From: Prosopocoilus inquinatus
Lineage: Eukaryota > Arthropoda > Insecta > Coleoptera > Lucanidae
Direction of reading: 5' to 3'
NCBI GenBank assembly: GCA_036172665.1
Contig: CM069873.1
Span: 37,190,001-37,254,000 of the forward strand
Length of the DNA: 64,000 bases
How positions within the stretch are numbered: the stretch's first letter is position 1; each line of letters starts with the position of its first letter. Shown piece after piece: positions 1 through 12,476 of this stretch. Position numbers and translations under genes: made by a program. Under the pieces are notes generated by a model. That model searched no databases and was not told the DNA's origin. It worked only from the letters and a program-made list of their open reading frames with translations.

Positions 1-85
1 TCTATCATGTTATTTGACGTTTCGATGGACTCCAGTAACTCTGATGTGAGATACGAAGTTTTTGGACGCAGCAGGAGCTGGAAAT

Positions 86-234
86 AGTCTTAAACGAAAC
101 AACACGTATTAGCGTTGTTCCTGTGATGTATCTAATCGATCCTTACTCATCTATCATGTTATTTGACGTTTGGTTGGACTCCAGTAACTCTGATGTGAGA
201 TACAAAGTTCTCGGACGCAGCAGAAGCTGGAAAT
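86..234 (+). repeat. First complete monomer (reference unit, 149 bp)
   Basis: This is the first full unit in the anchor phase used throughout. In order it holds an A/T tract around TTAAACGAAA, a dyad made by AACAAC and GTTGTT, CCTGTGATGTATCTAATCG with an ATCGAT hexamer, CCTTACTCATCTATCATG, TTATTTGACG, the variable GTTTGG/GTTTCG step, GGACTCCAGTAACTCTGATG, TGAGATAC, a variable segment ending in CGGACG, and CAGCAGAAGCTGGAAAT. The dyad to ATCGAT part and the CAGCAG-CTGGAAAT part change least between monomers. The region between TTATTTG and CGGACG carries most type-defining substitutions. The choice of start point is arbitrary, as in any tandem repeat. Confidence 0.9.
98..119. repeat. Imperfect dyad (potential stem-loop) repeated in every monomer; first instance
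   Basis: AACAAC at 98-103 is complementary to GTTGTT at 114-119, with ACG-TATTAG-C between them. In the common variant with CGCATTAGCG the centre is itself a perfect CGC-ATTA-GCG dyad, giving an alternative inner stem with a four-base loop. Variants with GTATTAG, GTACTAG, CATTACC or TATTATC weaken the centre while the outer arms stay almost unchanged. It recurs every 149 bp through the window. It could be a cruciform-prone site or a dyad protein-binding site; neither is shown by sequence alone. Two monomers have lost exactly the central part. Confidence 0.6.
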
Positions 235-3200
235 AGTTTTGAACGAAACAACACGTATTAGCGTTGTTCCTGTGATGTATCTAATCGATCCTTACTTATC
301 TATCATGTTATTTGACGTTTGGATGGACTCCAGTAACTCTGATGTGAGATACAAAATTTTCGGACGCAGCAGAAGCTGGAAATAGTTTTAAACGAAACAA
401 CACGCATTAGCGTTGTTCCTGTGATGTATCTAATCGATCCTTACTTATCTACTATGTTATTTGACGTTTCGATGGACTCCAGTAACTCTGATGTGAGAGA
501 CGAAATTTTCGAACGCAGTAGGAGCTGGAAATAGTTTTAAACGAAACAACACGCATTAGCGTTGTTCCTGTGATGTATCTAATCGATCCTTACTCATCTA
601 TCATGTTATTTGACGTTTGAATGGACTCCAGTAACTCTGATGTGAGATACAAAGTTCTCGGACGCAGCAGAAGCTGGAAATAGTTTTGAAGGAAACAACA
701 CGTATTAGCGTTGTTCCTGTGATGTATCTAATCGATCCTTACTCATCTATCATGTTATTTGACGTTTGAATGGACTCCAGTAACTCTGATGTGAGATACA
801 AAGTTCTCGGACGCAGCAGAAGCTGGAAATAGTTTTGAACGAAACAACACGCATTAGCGTTGTTCCTGTGATGTATCTAATCGATCCTTACTTATCTACT
901 ATGTTATTTGACGTTTCGATGGACTCCAGTAACTCTGATGTGAGAGACGAAATTTTCGAACGCAGCAGAATCTGGAAATAGTTTTAAATGAAACAACACG
1001 CATTAGCGTTGTTCCTGTGATGTATCTAATCGATCCTTACTCATCTATCATGTTATTTGACGTTTCGATGGACTCTAGTAACTCTGATGTGAGATACGAA
1101 GTTTTTGGACGCAGCAGGAGCTGGAAATAGTTTTAAACGAAACAACACGTATTAGCGTTGTTCCTGTGATGTATCTAATTGATCCTTACTCATCTATCAT
1201 GTTATTTGACGTTTGGATGGACTCCAGTAACTCTGATGTGAGATACAAAGTTCTCGGACGCAGCAGAAGCTGGAAATAGTTTTGAACGAAACAACACGTA
1301 TTAGCGTTGTTCCTGTGATGTATCTAATCGATCCTTACTTATCTATCATGTTATTTGACGTTTGGATGGACTCCAGTAACTCTGATGTGAGATACAAAAT
1401 TTTCGGACGCAGCAGAAGCTGGAAATAGTTTTAAACGAAACAACACGTATTAGCGTTGTTCCTGTGATGTATCTAATCGATCCTTATTTATCTATCATGT
1501 TATTTGACGTTTCGATGGACTCTAGTAACTCTGATGTAAGATACGAAGTTTTTGGGTGCAGCAGGAGCTGGAAATAGTTTTAAACGAAGCAACACGTATT
1601 AGCGTTGTTCCTGTGATGTATCTAATAGATCCTTACTTAGCTACTATGTTATTTGACGTTTCGATGGACTCCAGTAACTCTAATGTGAGATACGAAATTT
1701 TCGGGCGCAGCAGAAGCTGGAAATAGTGTTAAACGAAACAACACGCATTAGCGTTGTTCCTGTGATGTATCTAATCGATCCTTACTCATCTATCATGTTA
1801 TTTGACGTTTCGATGGACTCCAGTAACTCTGATGTGAGATACAAAGTTTTCGGACGCAGCAGAAGCTGGAAATAGTTTTAAACGAAACAACACGCATTAC
1901 CGTTGTTCCTGTGATGTATCTAATCGATCCTTACTCATCTATCATGTTATTTGGCGTCTCGATGGACTCCAGTAACTCTGATGTGAGATACAAAGGTTTT
2001 GGACGCAGCAGGAGCTGGAAATAGTTTTAAACGAAACAACACGTATTAGCGTTGTTCCTGTGATGTATCTAATCGATCCTTATTTATTTATCATGTTATT
2101 TGACGTATCGATGGACTCTAGTAACTCTGATGTGAGATACGAAGTTTTTGGTCGCAGCAGGAGCTGGAAATAGTTTTAAACTAAGCAACACGTATTAGCG
2201 TTGTTCCTGTGATGTATCTAATAGATCCTTACTTAGCTACTATGTTATTTGACGTTTCGATGGACTCCAGTAACTCTAATGTGAGATACGAAATTTTCGG
2301 ACGCAGCAGAAGCTGGAAATAGTTTTAAACGAAACAACACGCATTAGCGTTGTTCCTGTGATGTATGTAATCGATCCTTACTCATCTATTATGTTATTTG
2401 ACGTTTCGATGGACTCCAGTAACTCTAATGTGAGATACGAAATTTTCGGGCGCAGCAGAAGCTGGAAATAGTTTTAAACGAAACAACACGCATTAGCGTT
2501 GTTCCTGTGATGTATCTAATCGATCCTTACTCATCTATCATGTTATTTGACGTTTCGATGGACTCTATTAACTCTGATGTGAGATACGAAGTTTTTGGAC
2601 GCAGCAGGAGCTGGAAATAGTTTTAAATGAAACAACACGCATTAGCGTTGTTCCTGTGATGTATCTAATCGATCCTTACTCATCTATCATGTTATTTGGC
2701 GTTTCGATGGACTCCAGAAACTTTGATGTGAGATACGAAGTTCTCGGACGCAGCTGAAGCTGGAAATAGTCTTAAATGAAACAACACGTACTAGCGTTGC
2801 TCTTGTGATATATCTAATCGATCCTTACTCATCTATCATGTTATTTGACGTTTGGATGGACTCCAGTAACTCTGATGTGATGTACAAAGTTTTCGGACGC
2901 AGCAGGAGCTGGAAATAGTTTTAAACGAAACAACACGTATTAGCGTTGTTCCTGTGATGTATCTAATCGATCCTTACTCATCTATCATATTATTTGACGT
3001 TTGGATGGACTCCAGTAACTCTGATGTGAGATACAAAGTTCTCGGACGCAGCAGAAGCTGGAAATACTTTTGAACGAAACAACACGTACTAGCGTTGCTC
3101 TTGTGATATATCTAATCGATCCTTACTCATCTATCATGTTATTTGACGTTTGGATGGACTCCAGTAACTCTGATGTGATGTACAAAGTTTTCGGACGCAG

Positions 3201-5300
3201 CAGAAGCTGGAAATAGTTTTAACCGAAACAACACGTATTAGCGTTGTTCCTGTGATGTATCTAATCGATCCTTATTTATCTATCATGTTATTTGACGTTT
3301 CGATGCACTCTAGTAACTCTGATGTGAGATACGAAGTTTTTGGACGCAGCAGGAGCTGGAAATAGTTTTAAACGAAACAATAAGTATTAGCGTTGTTCCT
3401 GTGATGTATCTAATAGATCCTTATTTATTTATCATGTTATTTGACGTATCGATGGACTGTAGTAACTCTGATGTGAGATACGAAGTTTTTGGGCGCAGCA
3501 GGACCTGGAAATAGTTTTAAAGGAAGCAACACGTATTAGCGTTGTTCCTGTGATGTATCTAATAGATCCTTACTTAGCTACTATGTTATTTGACGTTTCG
3601 ATGGACTCCAGTAACTCTAATGTGAGATACGAAATTTTCGGACGCAGCAGAAGCTGGAATTAGTTTTAAACGAAACAACACGCATTAGCGTTGTTCCTGT
3701 GATGTATGTAATCGATCCTTACTCATCTATCATGTTATTTGACGTTTCGATGGACTCCAGTAACTCTAATGTGAGATACGAAATTTTCGGGCGCAGCAGA
3801 AGCTGGAAATAGTGTTAAACGAAACAACACGCATTAACGTTGTTCCTGTGATGTATCTAATCGATCCTTACTCATCTATCATGTTATTTGACGTTTCGAT
3901 GGACTCCAGTAACTCTATTGTTAGATACGAAATTTTCGGACGCAGCAGATGCTGGAAATAGTTTTAAACGAAACAACACGCATTAGCATTGTTCCTGTGA
4001 TGTATCTAATCGATCCTTACTCATCTATCATGTTATTTGGCGTTTCGATGGACTCCAGTAACTTTGATGTGAGATACGAAGTTCTCGGACGCAGCTGAAG
4101 CTGGAAATAGTTTTAAATGAAACAACACGTATTAGCGTTGTTCCTGTGATGTATCTAATCGATTCTTACTCATCTGTCATGTTATTTGACGTTTCGATGG
4201 ACTCCAGTATCTCTAATGTGAGATACGAAATTTTCGGACGCAGCAGAAGCTGGAAATAGTTTTAAACGAAACAGCACGCATTAGCGTTGTTCCTGTGATG
4301 TATTTAATCGATCCTTACTCATCTATCATGTTATTTGACGTTTGAATGGACTCCAGTAACTCTGATGTGAGATACAAAGTTCTCGGACGCAGCAGAAGCT
4401 GGAAATACTTTTAAACGAAACAACACGCATTAGCGTTGTTCTTGTGATGTATCTAATCGATCCTTACTCATCTATCATGTTATTTGACGTTTCGATGGAC
4501 TCCAGTAACTCTATTGTTAGATACGAAATTTTCGGACGCAGCAGATGCTGGAAATAGTTTTAAACGAAACAACACGCATTAGCATTGTTCCTGTGATGTA
4601 TCTAATCGATCCTTACTCATCTATCATGTTATTTGACGTTTCGATGGACTCTAGTAACTCTGATGTGAGATACGAAGTTTTTGGACGCAGCAGGAGCTGG
4701 AAATAGTTTTAAACGAAGCAACACGTATTAGCGTTGTTCCTGTGATGTATCTAATCGATCCTTACTCATCTATCATGTTATTTGGCGTTTCGATGGACTC
4801 CAGTAACTCTGATGTGAGATACAAAGTTCTCGGACGCAGCTGAAACTAGAAATAGTCTTAAACGAAACAACACGCATTAGCGTTGTTCCTGTGATGTATT
4901 TAATCGATCCTTACTCATCTATCATGTTATTTGACGTTTGAATGGACTCCAGTAACTCTGATGTGAGATACAAAGTTCTCGGACGCAGCAGAAGCTGGAA
5001 ATACTTTTAAACGAAACAACACGCATTAGCGTTGTTCTTGTGATGTATCTAATCGATCCTTACTCATCTATCATGTTATTTGACGTTTCGATGGACTCCA
5101 GTAACTTTGATGTGAGATACGAAGTTCTCGGACGCAGCTGAAGCTGGAAATAGTTTTAAATGAAACAACACGTATTAGCGTTGTTCCTGTGATGTATCTA
5201 ATCGATTCTTACTCATCTGTCATGTTATTTGACGTTTGGATGGACTCCAGTAACTCTGATGTGAGATACAAAGTATTCGGACGCAGCAGAAGCTCGAGAT

Positions 5301-5473
5301 AGTTTTAAACGATACAACACGCATTAGCGTTGTTCCTGTGATGTATCTAATCGATCCTTACTCATCTATCAGGTTATTTGCTTACTTAGCTACTATGTTA
5401 TTTGACGTTTCGATGGACTCCAGTAACTCTAATGTGAGATACGAAATTTTCGGACGCAGCAGAAGCTGGAAAT
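5301..5473 (+). repeat. 173-bp monomer with a 24-bp out-of-register junction
   Basis: This is the only expanded unit in the window. The segment at 5357-5380, from CTTACTCATC to GGTTATTTG, is followed directly by its counterpart at 5381-5404, which begins CTTACTTAGC and ends TTATTTG. The two 24-bp segments are not identical: one belongs to the TCATCTATC type and the other to the TTAGCTACTATG type. It is therefore best read as a junction between two different monomers joined 24 bp out of register, not as local slippage. The same unit carries unusual substitutions (AGCTCGAGAT near 5291 and GATACAAC near 5311). Confidence 0.85.
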
Positions 5474-6963
5474 AGTTTTGAACGAAACAACACGTATTAG
5501 CGTTGTTCCTGTGATGTATCTAATCGATCCTTACTTATCTATCATGTTATTTGAAGTTTGGATGGTCTCCAGTAACTCTGATGTGAGATACAATGTTCTC
5601 GGACGCAGCAGAAGCTGGAAATAGTTTTGAACGAAACAACACGTATTAGCGTTGTTCCTGTGATGTATCTAATCGATCCTTACTCATCTATCATGTTATT
5701 TGGCGTTTCGATGGACTCCAGTAACTTTGATGTGAGATACGAAGTTCTCGGACGCAGCTGAAGCTGGAAATAGTTTTAAATGAAACAACACGTATTAGCG
5801 TTGTTCCTGTGATGTATCTAATCGATTCTTACTCATCTGTCATGTTATTTGACGTTTGGATGGACTCCAGTAACTCTGATGTGAGATACAAAGTTTTCGG
5901 ACGCAGCAGAAGCTGGAAATAGTTTTGAACGAAACAACACGTATTATCGTTGTTCCTGTGATGTATCTAATCGATCCTTACTTATCTATCATGTTATTTT
6001 TGGTTTCGGTGGACTCCAGTAACTCTGATGTGAGATACAAAGCTTCCGGACGCAGCAGAAGCTGGAAATAGTTTTGAACGAAACAACACGTATTAGCGTT
6101 GTTCCTGTGATGTATCTAATCGATCCTTACTTAGCTACTATGTTATTTGACGCTTCGATGGACTCCAATAACTCTGATGTGAGATGCAAAGCTTTCGGAC
6201 GCAGCAGAAGCTGGAAATAGTTTTAAACGAAACAACACGCATTAGCGTTGTTCCTGTGATGTATCTAATCGATCCTTACTCATCTATCATGTTATTTTTG
6301 GTTTCGATGGACTCCAGTAACTCTGATGTGAGATACAAAGCTTCCGGACGCAGCAGAAGCTGGAAATAGTTTTGAACGAAACAACACGTATTAGCGTTGT
6401 TCCTGTGATGTATCTAATCGATCCTTACTTATCTATCATGTTATTTGAAGTTTGGATGGTCTCCAGTAACTCTGATGTGAGATACAAAGTTTTCGGACGC
6501 AGCAGAAGCTGGAGATAGTTTTAAACGAAACAACACGCATTAGCGTTGTTCCTGTGATGTATCTAATCGATCCTTACCCATCTATCATGTTATTTTTGGT
6601 TTCGATGGACTCCAGTAACTCTGATGTGAGATACAAAGCTTCCGGACGCAGCAGAAGCTGGAAATAGTTTTGAACGAAACAACACGTATTAGCGTTGTTC
6701 CTGTGATGTATCTAATCGATCCTTACTTAGCTACTATGTTATTTGACGCTTCGATGGACTCCAATAACTCTGATGTGAGATGCAAAGCTTTCGGACGCAG
6801 CAGAAGCTGGAAATAGTTTTAAACGAAACAACACGCATTAGCGTTGTTCCTGTGATGTATCTAATCGATCCTTACTCATCTATCATTTTATTTAACGTTT
6901 GGATGGACTCCAGTAACTCTGATGTGAGATACAAAGTTTACGGACGCAGCAGAAGCTGGAAAT
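5474..6963 (+). repeat. Ten-monomer stretch with a 4-monomer (596-bp) echo
   Basis: Monomers with TATTTTTGGTTTCG and GCTTCCGG alternate with monomers carrying TTAGCTACTATG, GACGCTTCG and CCAATAACTC. The two-monomer group near 5985-6260 returns 596 bp later near 6580-6860. A GATGCAAAGC substitution is shared at 6184 and 6780, 596 bp apart. A GGATGGTCTCC variant, otherwise typical of the 36-48 kb region, also occurs here. All spacings are 149 bp. Only satellite is seen. Confidence 0.7.
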
Positions 6964-9900
6964 AGTTTTAAATGAAACAACACGCATTAGCGTTGTTCCT
7001 GTGATGTATCTAATGGATCCTTACTCATCTATCATGTTATTTGACGTTTCGATGGACTCTAGTAACTCTGATGTGAGATACGAAGTTTTTGGACGCAGCA
7101 GGAGCTGGAAATAGTTTTAAACGAAACAACACGTATTAGCGTTTTTCCTGTGATGTATCTAATCGATCCTTACTCATCTATCATGTTATTTGACGTTTGG
7201 ATGGACTCCAGTAACTCTGATTTGAGATACAATGTTCTCGGACGCAGCAGAAGCTGGAAATAGTTTTGAACGAAACAACACGTATTAGCGTTGTTCCTGT
7301 GATGTATCTAATCGATCCTTACTCATCTATCATGTTATTTGGCGTTTCGATGGACTCCAGAAACTTTGATGTGAGATGCGAAGTTTTTGGACGCAGCAGG
7401 AGCTGGAAATAGGTTTAAACGAAACAACACGCATTAGCGTTGTTCCTGTGATGTATCTAATCGATCCTTACTCATCTATCATGTTATTTGGCGTTTCGAT
7501 GGACTCCAGAAACTTTGATGTGAGATACGAAGTTCTCGGACGCAGCTGAAGCTGGAAATAGTTTTAAATGAAACAACACGTACTAGCGTTGTTCCTGTGA
7601 TATATCTAATCGATCCTTACTCATCTATCATGTTATTTGGCGTTTCGATGGACTCCAGAAACTTTGATGTGAGATACGAAGTTCTCGGACGCAGCTGAAG
7701 CTGGAAATAGTTTTAAATGAAACAACACGTACTAGCGTTGTTCCTGTGATGTATCTAATCGATCCTTACTCATCTATCATGTTATTTGGCGTCTCGATGG
7801 ACTCCAGTAACTCTGATGTGAGATACGAAGTTTTTGGACGCAGCAGGAGCTGGAAATAGTTTTAAACGAAACAACACGCATTAGCGTTGTTCCTGTGATG
7901 TATCTAATCGATCCTTACTCATCTATCATGTTATTTGGCGTCTCGATGGACTCCAGTAACTCTGATGTGAGATACAAAGTTTTCGGACGCAGCAGAAGCT
8001 GGAAATAGTTTTAAACGAAACAACACGCATTAGCGTTGTTCCTGTGATGTATCTAATCGATCCTTACTCATCTATCATGTTATTTGGCTTTTCGATGGAC
8101 TCCAGAAACTTTGATGTGAGATACGAAGTTCTCGGACGCAGCTGAAGCTGGAAATAGTTTTAAATGAAACAACACGTACTAGCGTTGTTCCTGTGATATA
8201 TCTAATCGATCCTTACTCATCTATCATGTTATTTGGCGTTTCGATGGACTCCAGAAACTTTGATGTGAGATACGAAGTTCTCGGACGCAGCAGAAGCTGG
8301 AAATACTTTTAAACGAAACAACACGCATTAGCGTTGTTCCTGTGATGTATCTAATCGATCCTTACTCATCTATCATGTTATTTGGCGTCTCGATGGACTC
8401 CAGTAACTCTGATGTGAGGTACAAAGTTTTCGGACGCAGCAGAAGCTGGAAATAGTTTTAAATGAAACAACACGCATTAGCGTTGTTCCTGTGATGTATC
8501 TAATGGATCCTTACTCATCTATCATGTTATTTGACGTTTCGATGGACTCTAGTAACTCTGATGTGAGATACGAAGTTTTTGGACGCAGCAGGAGCTGGAA
8601 ATAGTTTTAAACGAAACAACACGTATTAGCGTTGTTCCTGTGATGTATCTAATCGATCCTTACTCATCTATCATGTTATTTGACGTTTGGATGGACTCCA
8701 GTAACTCTGATGTGAGATACAATGTTCTCGGACGCAGCAGAAGCTGGAAATAGTTTTGAACGAAACAACACGTATTAGCGTTGTTCCTGTGATGTATCTA
8801 ATCGATCCTTACTCATCTATCATGTTATTTGACGTTTGGATGGACTCCAGTAACTCTGATGGGAGATACAAAGTATACGGACGCAGCAGAAGCTGGAAAT
8901 AGTTTTAAACGAAACAACACGCATTAGCGTTGTTCCTGTGATGTATCTAATCGATCCTTACTCATCTATCATGTTATTTGGCGTTTCGATGGACTCCAGT
9001 AACTCTGATGTGAGATACAAAGTTTTCGGACGCAGCAGAAGCTGGAAATAGTTTTGAACGAAACAACACGTATTAGCGTTGTTCCTGTGATGTATCTAAT
9101 CGATCCATACTCATCTATCATGTTATTTGGCGTTTCGATGGACTCCAGTATCTCTGATGTGAGATACAAAGTTCTCGGACGCAGCAGAAGCTGGAAATAG
9201 TTTTAAACGAAACAACACGCATTAGCGTTGTTCCTGTGATGTATCTAATCGATCCTTACTCATCTATCATGTTATTTGGCGTTTCGATGGACTCCAGTAA
9301 CTCTGATGTGAGATGCAAAGTTTTCGGACGCAGCAGAAGCTGGAAATAGTTTTGAACGAAACAACACGTATTAGCGTTGTTCCTGTGATGTATCTAATCG
9401 ATCCTTACTTATCTATCATGTTATCTGACGTTTCGATGGACTCCAGTAACTCTAATGTGAGATACGAAATTTTCGGGCGCAGCAGAAGCTGGAAATAGTT
9501 TTGAACGAAACAACACGTATTAGCGTTGTTCCTGTGATGTATCTAATCGATCCTTACTTATCTACTATGTTATTTGAAGTTTCGATGGACTCCAGTAACT
9601 CTGATGTGAGATACGAAATTTTCGAACGCAGCAGAATCTGGAAATAGTTTTAAATGAAACAACACGCATTAGCGTTGTTCCTGTGATGTATCTAATCGAT
9701 CCTTACTCATCTATCATGTTATTTGACGTTTCGATGGACTCTAGTAACTCTGATGTGAGATACGAAGTTTTTGGACGCAGCAGGAGCTGGAAATAGTTTT
9801 AAACGAAACAACACGTATTAGCGTTGTTCCTGTGATGTATCTAATCGATCCTTACTCATCTATCATGTTATTTGACGTTTGGATGGACTCCAGTAACTCT

Positions 9901-12476
9901 GATTTGAGATACAATGTTCTCGGACGCAGCAGAAGCTGGAAATAGTTTTGAACGAAACAACACGTATTAGCGTTGTTCCTGTGATGTATCTAATCGATCC
10001 TTACTCATCTATCATGTTATTTGGCGTTTCGATGGACTCCAGAAACTTTGATGTGAGATGCGAAGTTTTTGGACGCAGCAGGAGCTGGAAATAGGTTTAA
10101 ACGAAACAACACGTATTAGCGTTGTTCCTGTGATGTATCTAATCGATCCTTACTCATCTATCATGTTATTTGACGTTTGGATGGACTCCAGTAACTCTGA
10201 TGTGAGATACAAAGTTTTCGGACGCAGCAGAAGCTGGAAATAGTTTTAAACGAAACAACACGCATTACCGTTATTCCTGTGATGTATCTAATCGATCCTT
10301 ACTCATCTATCATGTTATTTGGCGTCTCGATGGACTCCAGTAACTCTGATGTGAGATACGAAGTTTTTGGACGCAGCAGGAGCTGGAAATAGTTTTAAAC
10401 GAAACAACACGTATTAGCGTTGTTCCTGTGATGTATCTAATCGATCCTTATTTATCTATCATGTTATTTGACGTTTCGACGCACTCTAGTAACTCTGATG
10501 TGAGATACGAAGTTTTTGGACGCAGCAGGAGCTGGAAATAGTTTTAAACGAAACAACACGTATTAGCGTTGTTCCTGTGATGTATCTAATCGATCCTTAT
10601 TTATTTATCATGTTATTTGACGTATCGATGGACTCTAGTAACTCTGATGTGAGATACGAAGTTTTTGGGCGCAGCAGGAGCTGGAAATAGTTTTAAACGA
10701 AGCAACACGTATTAGCGTTGTTCCTGTGATGTATCTAATAGATCCTTACTTAGCTACTATGTTATTTGACGTTTGGATGGACTCCAGTAACTCTAATGTG
10801 AGATACGAAATTTTCGGACGCAGCAGAAGCTGGAAATAGTTTTAAACGAAACAACACGCATTAGCGTTGTTCCTGTGATGTATCTAATCGATCCTTACTC
10901 ATCTATCATGATATTTGACGTTTGAATAGACTCCAGTAACTCTGATGTGAGATACAAAGTTCTCGGACGCAGCAGAAGCTGGAAATACTTTTAAACGAAA
11001 CAACACGCATTAGCGTTGTTCCTGTGATGTATCTAATCGATCCTTACTCATCTATCATTATATTTGACGTTTGGATGTACTACAGTAACTCTGATGTGAG
11101 ATACAAAGTTTACGGACGCAGCAGAAGTTGGAAATAGTTTTAATCGAAACAACACGCATTAGCGTTGTCCCTGTGATGTATCTAATCGATCCTTACTCAT
11201 CTATCATGTTATTTGGCGTCTCGATGGACTCCAGTAACTCTGATGTGAGATACAAAGTTTTCGGACGCAGCAGAAGCTGGAAATAGTTTTAAACGAAACA
11301 ACACGCATTAGCGTTGTTCCTGTGATGTATCTAATCGATCCTTACTCATCTATCATGTTATTTGGCGTTTCGATGGACTCCAGAAACTTTGATGTGAGAT
11401 ACGAAGTTCTCGGACGCAGCTGAAGCTGGAAATAGTTTTAAATGAAACAACACGTACTAGCGTTGTTCCTGTGATATATCTAATCGATCCTTACTCATCT
11501 ATCATGTTATTTGGCGTTTCGATGGACTCCAGAAACTTTGATGTGAGATACGAAGTTCTCGGACGCAGCTGAAGCTGGAAATAGTTTTAAATGAAACAAC
11601 ACGTACTAGCGTTGTTCCTGTGATGTATCTAATCGATCCTTACTCATCTATCATGTTGTTTGGCGTCTCGATGGACTCCAGTAACTCTGATGTGAGATAC
11701 GAAGTTCTCGGACGCAGCTGAAGCTGGAAATAGTTTTAAATGAAACAACACGTACTAGCGTTGTTCCTGTGATATATCTAATCGATCCTTACTCATCTAT
11801 CATGTTATTTGGCGTCTCGATGGACTCCAGTAACTCTGATGTGAGATACAAAGTTTTCGGACGCAGCAGAAGCTGGAAATAGTTTTAAACGAAACAACAC
11901 GCATTAGCGTTGTTCCTGTGATGTATCTAATCGATCCTTACTCATCTATCATGTTATTTGGCGTCTCGATGGACTCCAGTAACTCTGATGTGAGATACAA
12001 AGTTTTCGGACGCAGCAGAAGCTGGAAATAGTTTTAAACGAAACAACACGCATTAGCGTTGTTCCTGTGATGTATCTAATCGATCCTTACTCATCTATCA
12101 TGTTATTTGGCGTTTCGATGGACTCCAGAAACTTTGATGTGAGATACGAAGTTCTCGGACGCAGCTGAAGCTGGAAATAGTTTTAAATGAAACAACACGT
12201 ACTAGCGTTGTTCCTGTGATATATCTAATCGATCCTTACTCATCTATCATGTTATTTGGCGTTTCGATGGACTCCAGAAACTTTGATGTGAGATACGAAG
12301 TTCTCGGACGCAGCAGAAGCTGGAAATACTTTTAAACGAAACAACACGCATTAGCGTTGTTCCTGTGATGTATCTAATCGATCCTTACTCATCTATCATG
12401 TTATTTGGCGTCTCGATGGACTCCAGTAACTCTGATGTGAGGTACAAAGTTTTCGGACGCAGCAGAAGCTGGAAAT
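6964..12476 (+). repeat. Satellite domain of shuffled blocks upstream of the 10-monomer HOR region
   Basis: Thirty-seven monomers, all in register. The domain opens with a CTAATGGATCC (GGATCC-bearing) monomer at 6964, and a second one starts at 8454, ten monomers on, but the types between them differ from the later HOR. A block marked by GATTTGAG (7219), GATGCGAAG and AATAGGTTTAAAC returns 2682 bp (18 monomers) later at 9901-10100. A block ending in the GAGGTACAAAG monomer before 8454 returns 4023 bp (27 monomers) later before 12477. The types CAGAAACTTTG with CAGCTGAAGC and GTGATATATC are frequent. Confidence 0.7.

Larger units (their letters stand above)
1..5300 (+). repeat. Irregular satellite domain with short-range echoes
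   Basis: About 35 monomers of exactly 149 bp net spacing. There is no single dominant higher-order unit. Echoes of individual types are visible: the CTATTGTTAG variant at 3913 and 4509 (596 bp, 4 monomers), the GTATGTAAT variant at 2363 and 3704 (1341 bp, 9 monomers), and the GAGAGACG variant near 495 and 942 (447 bp, 3 monomers). The CTAATAGATCC variant paired with TTAGCTACTATG recurs several times. The domain looks like an older, more shuffled part of the array than those downstream; that reading is inference. Nothing other than satellite is seen. Confidence 0.75.

Noticed and set aside
98..119. Rho-independent terminator or tRNA-like hairpin
   Set aside because: The stem is short and AT-rich with a bulge, there is no following T run, and it recurs in every monomer without any gene. 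It is kept only as a structural dyad.
5340..5410. Insertion of a mobile element at the 173-bp monomer
   Set aside because: The extra 24 bp are satellite sequence of another monomer type. There is no foreign sequence, terminal inverted repeat or target-site duplication.
6184..6369. Open frame of 61 codons on the + strand, repeated in similar form at 6780-6965, 9313-9498 and 10058-10243
   Set aside because: Each frame arises where a substitution makes ATG from GAGATAC (GAGATGC), then runs through one monomer to the TAG in GGAAATAG of the next. It has no separate composition, no neighbouring control signals, and exists only because of the satellite variant.
7009..7020. GGATCC, ATCGAT and CAGCTG hexamers as functional sites
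   Set aside because: They are consequences of monomer types (GGATCC in the CTAATGGATCC type, ATCGAT in most units, CAGCTG in the CAGCTGAAGC type). They are useful as markers only.
8969..9169. Open frames of 66 codons on the - strand, also at 17462-17662, 30723-30923 and 30872-31072
   Set aside because: They are one stretch of satellite read backwards, and two of them overlap by partial monomer steps. They match the duplicated blocks at 57- and 90-monomer offsets rather than any coding constraint.
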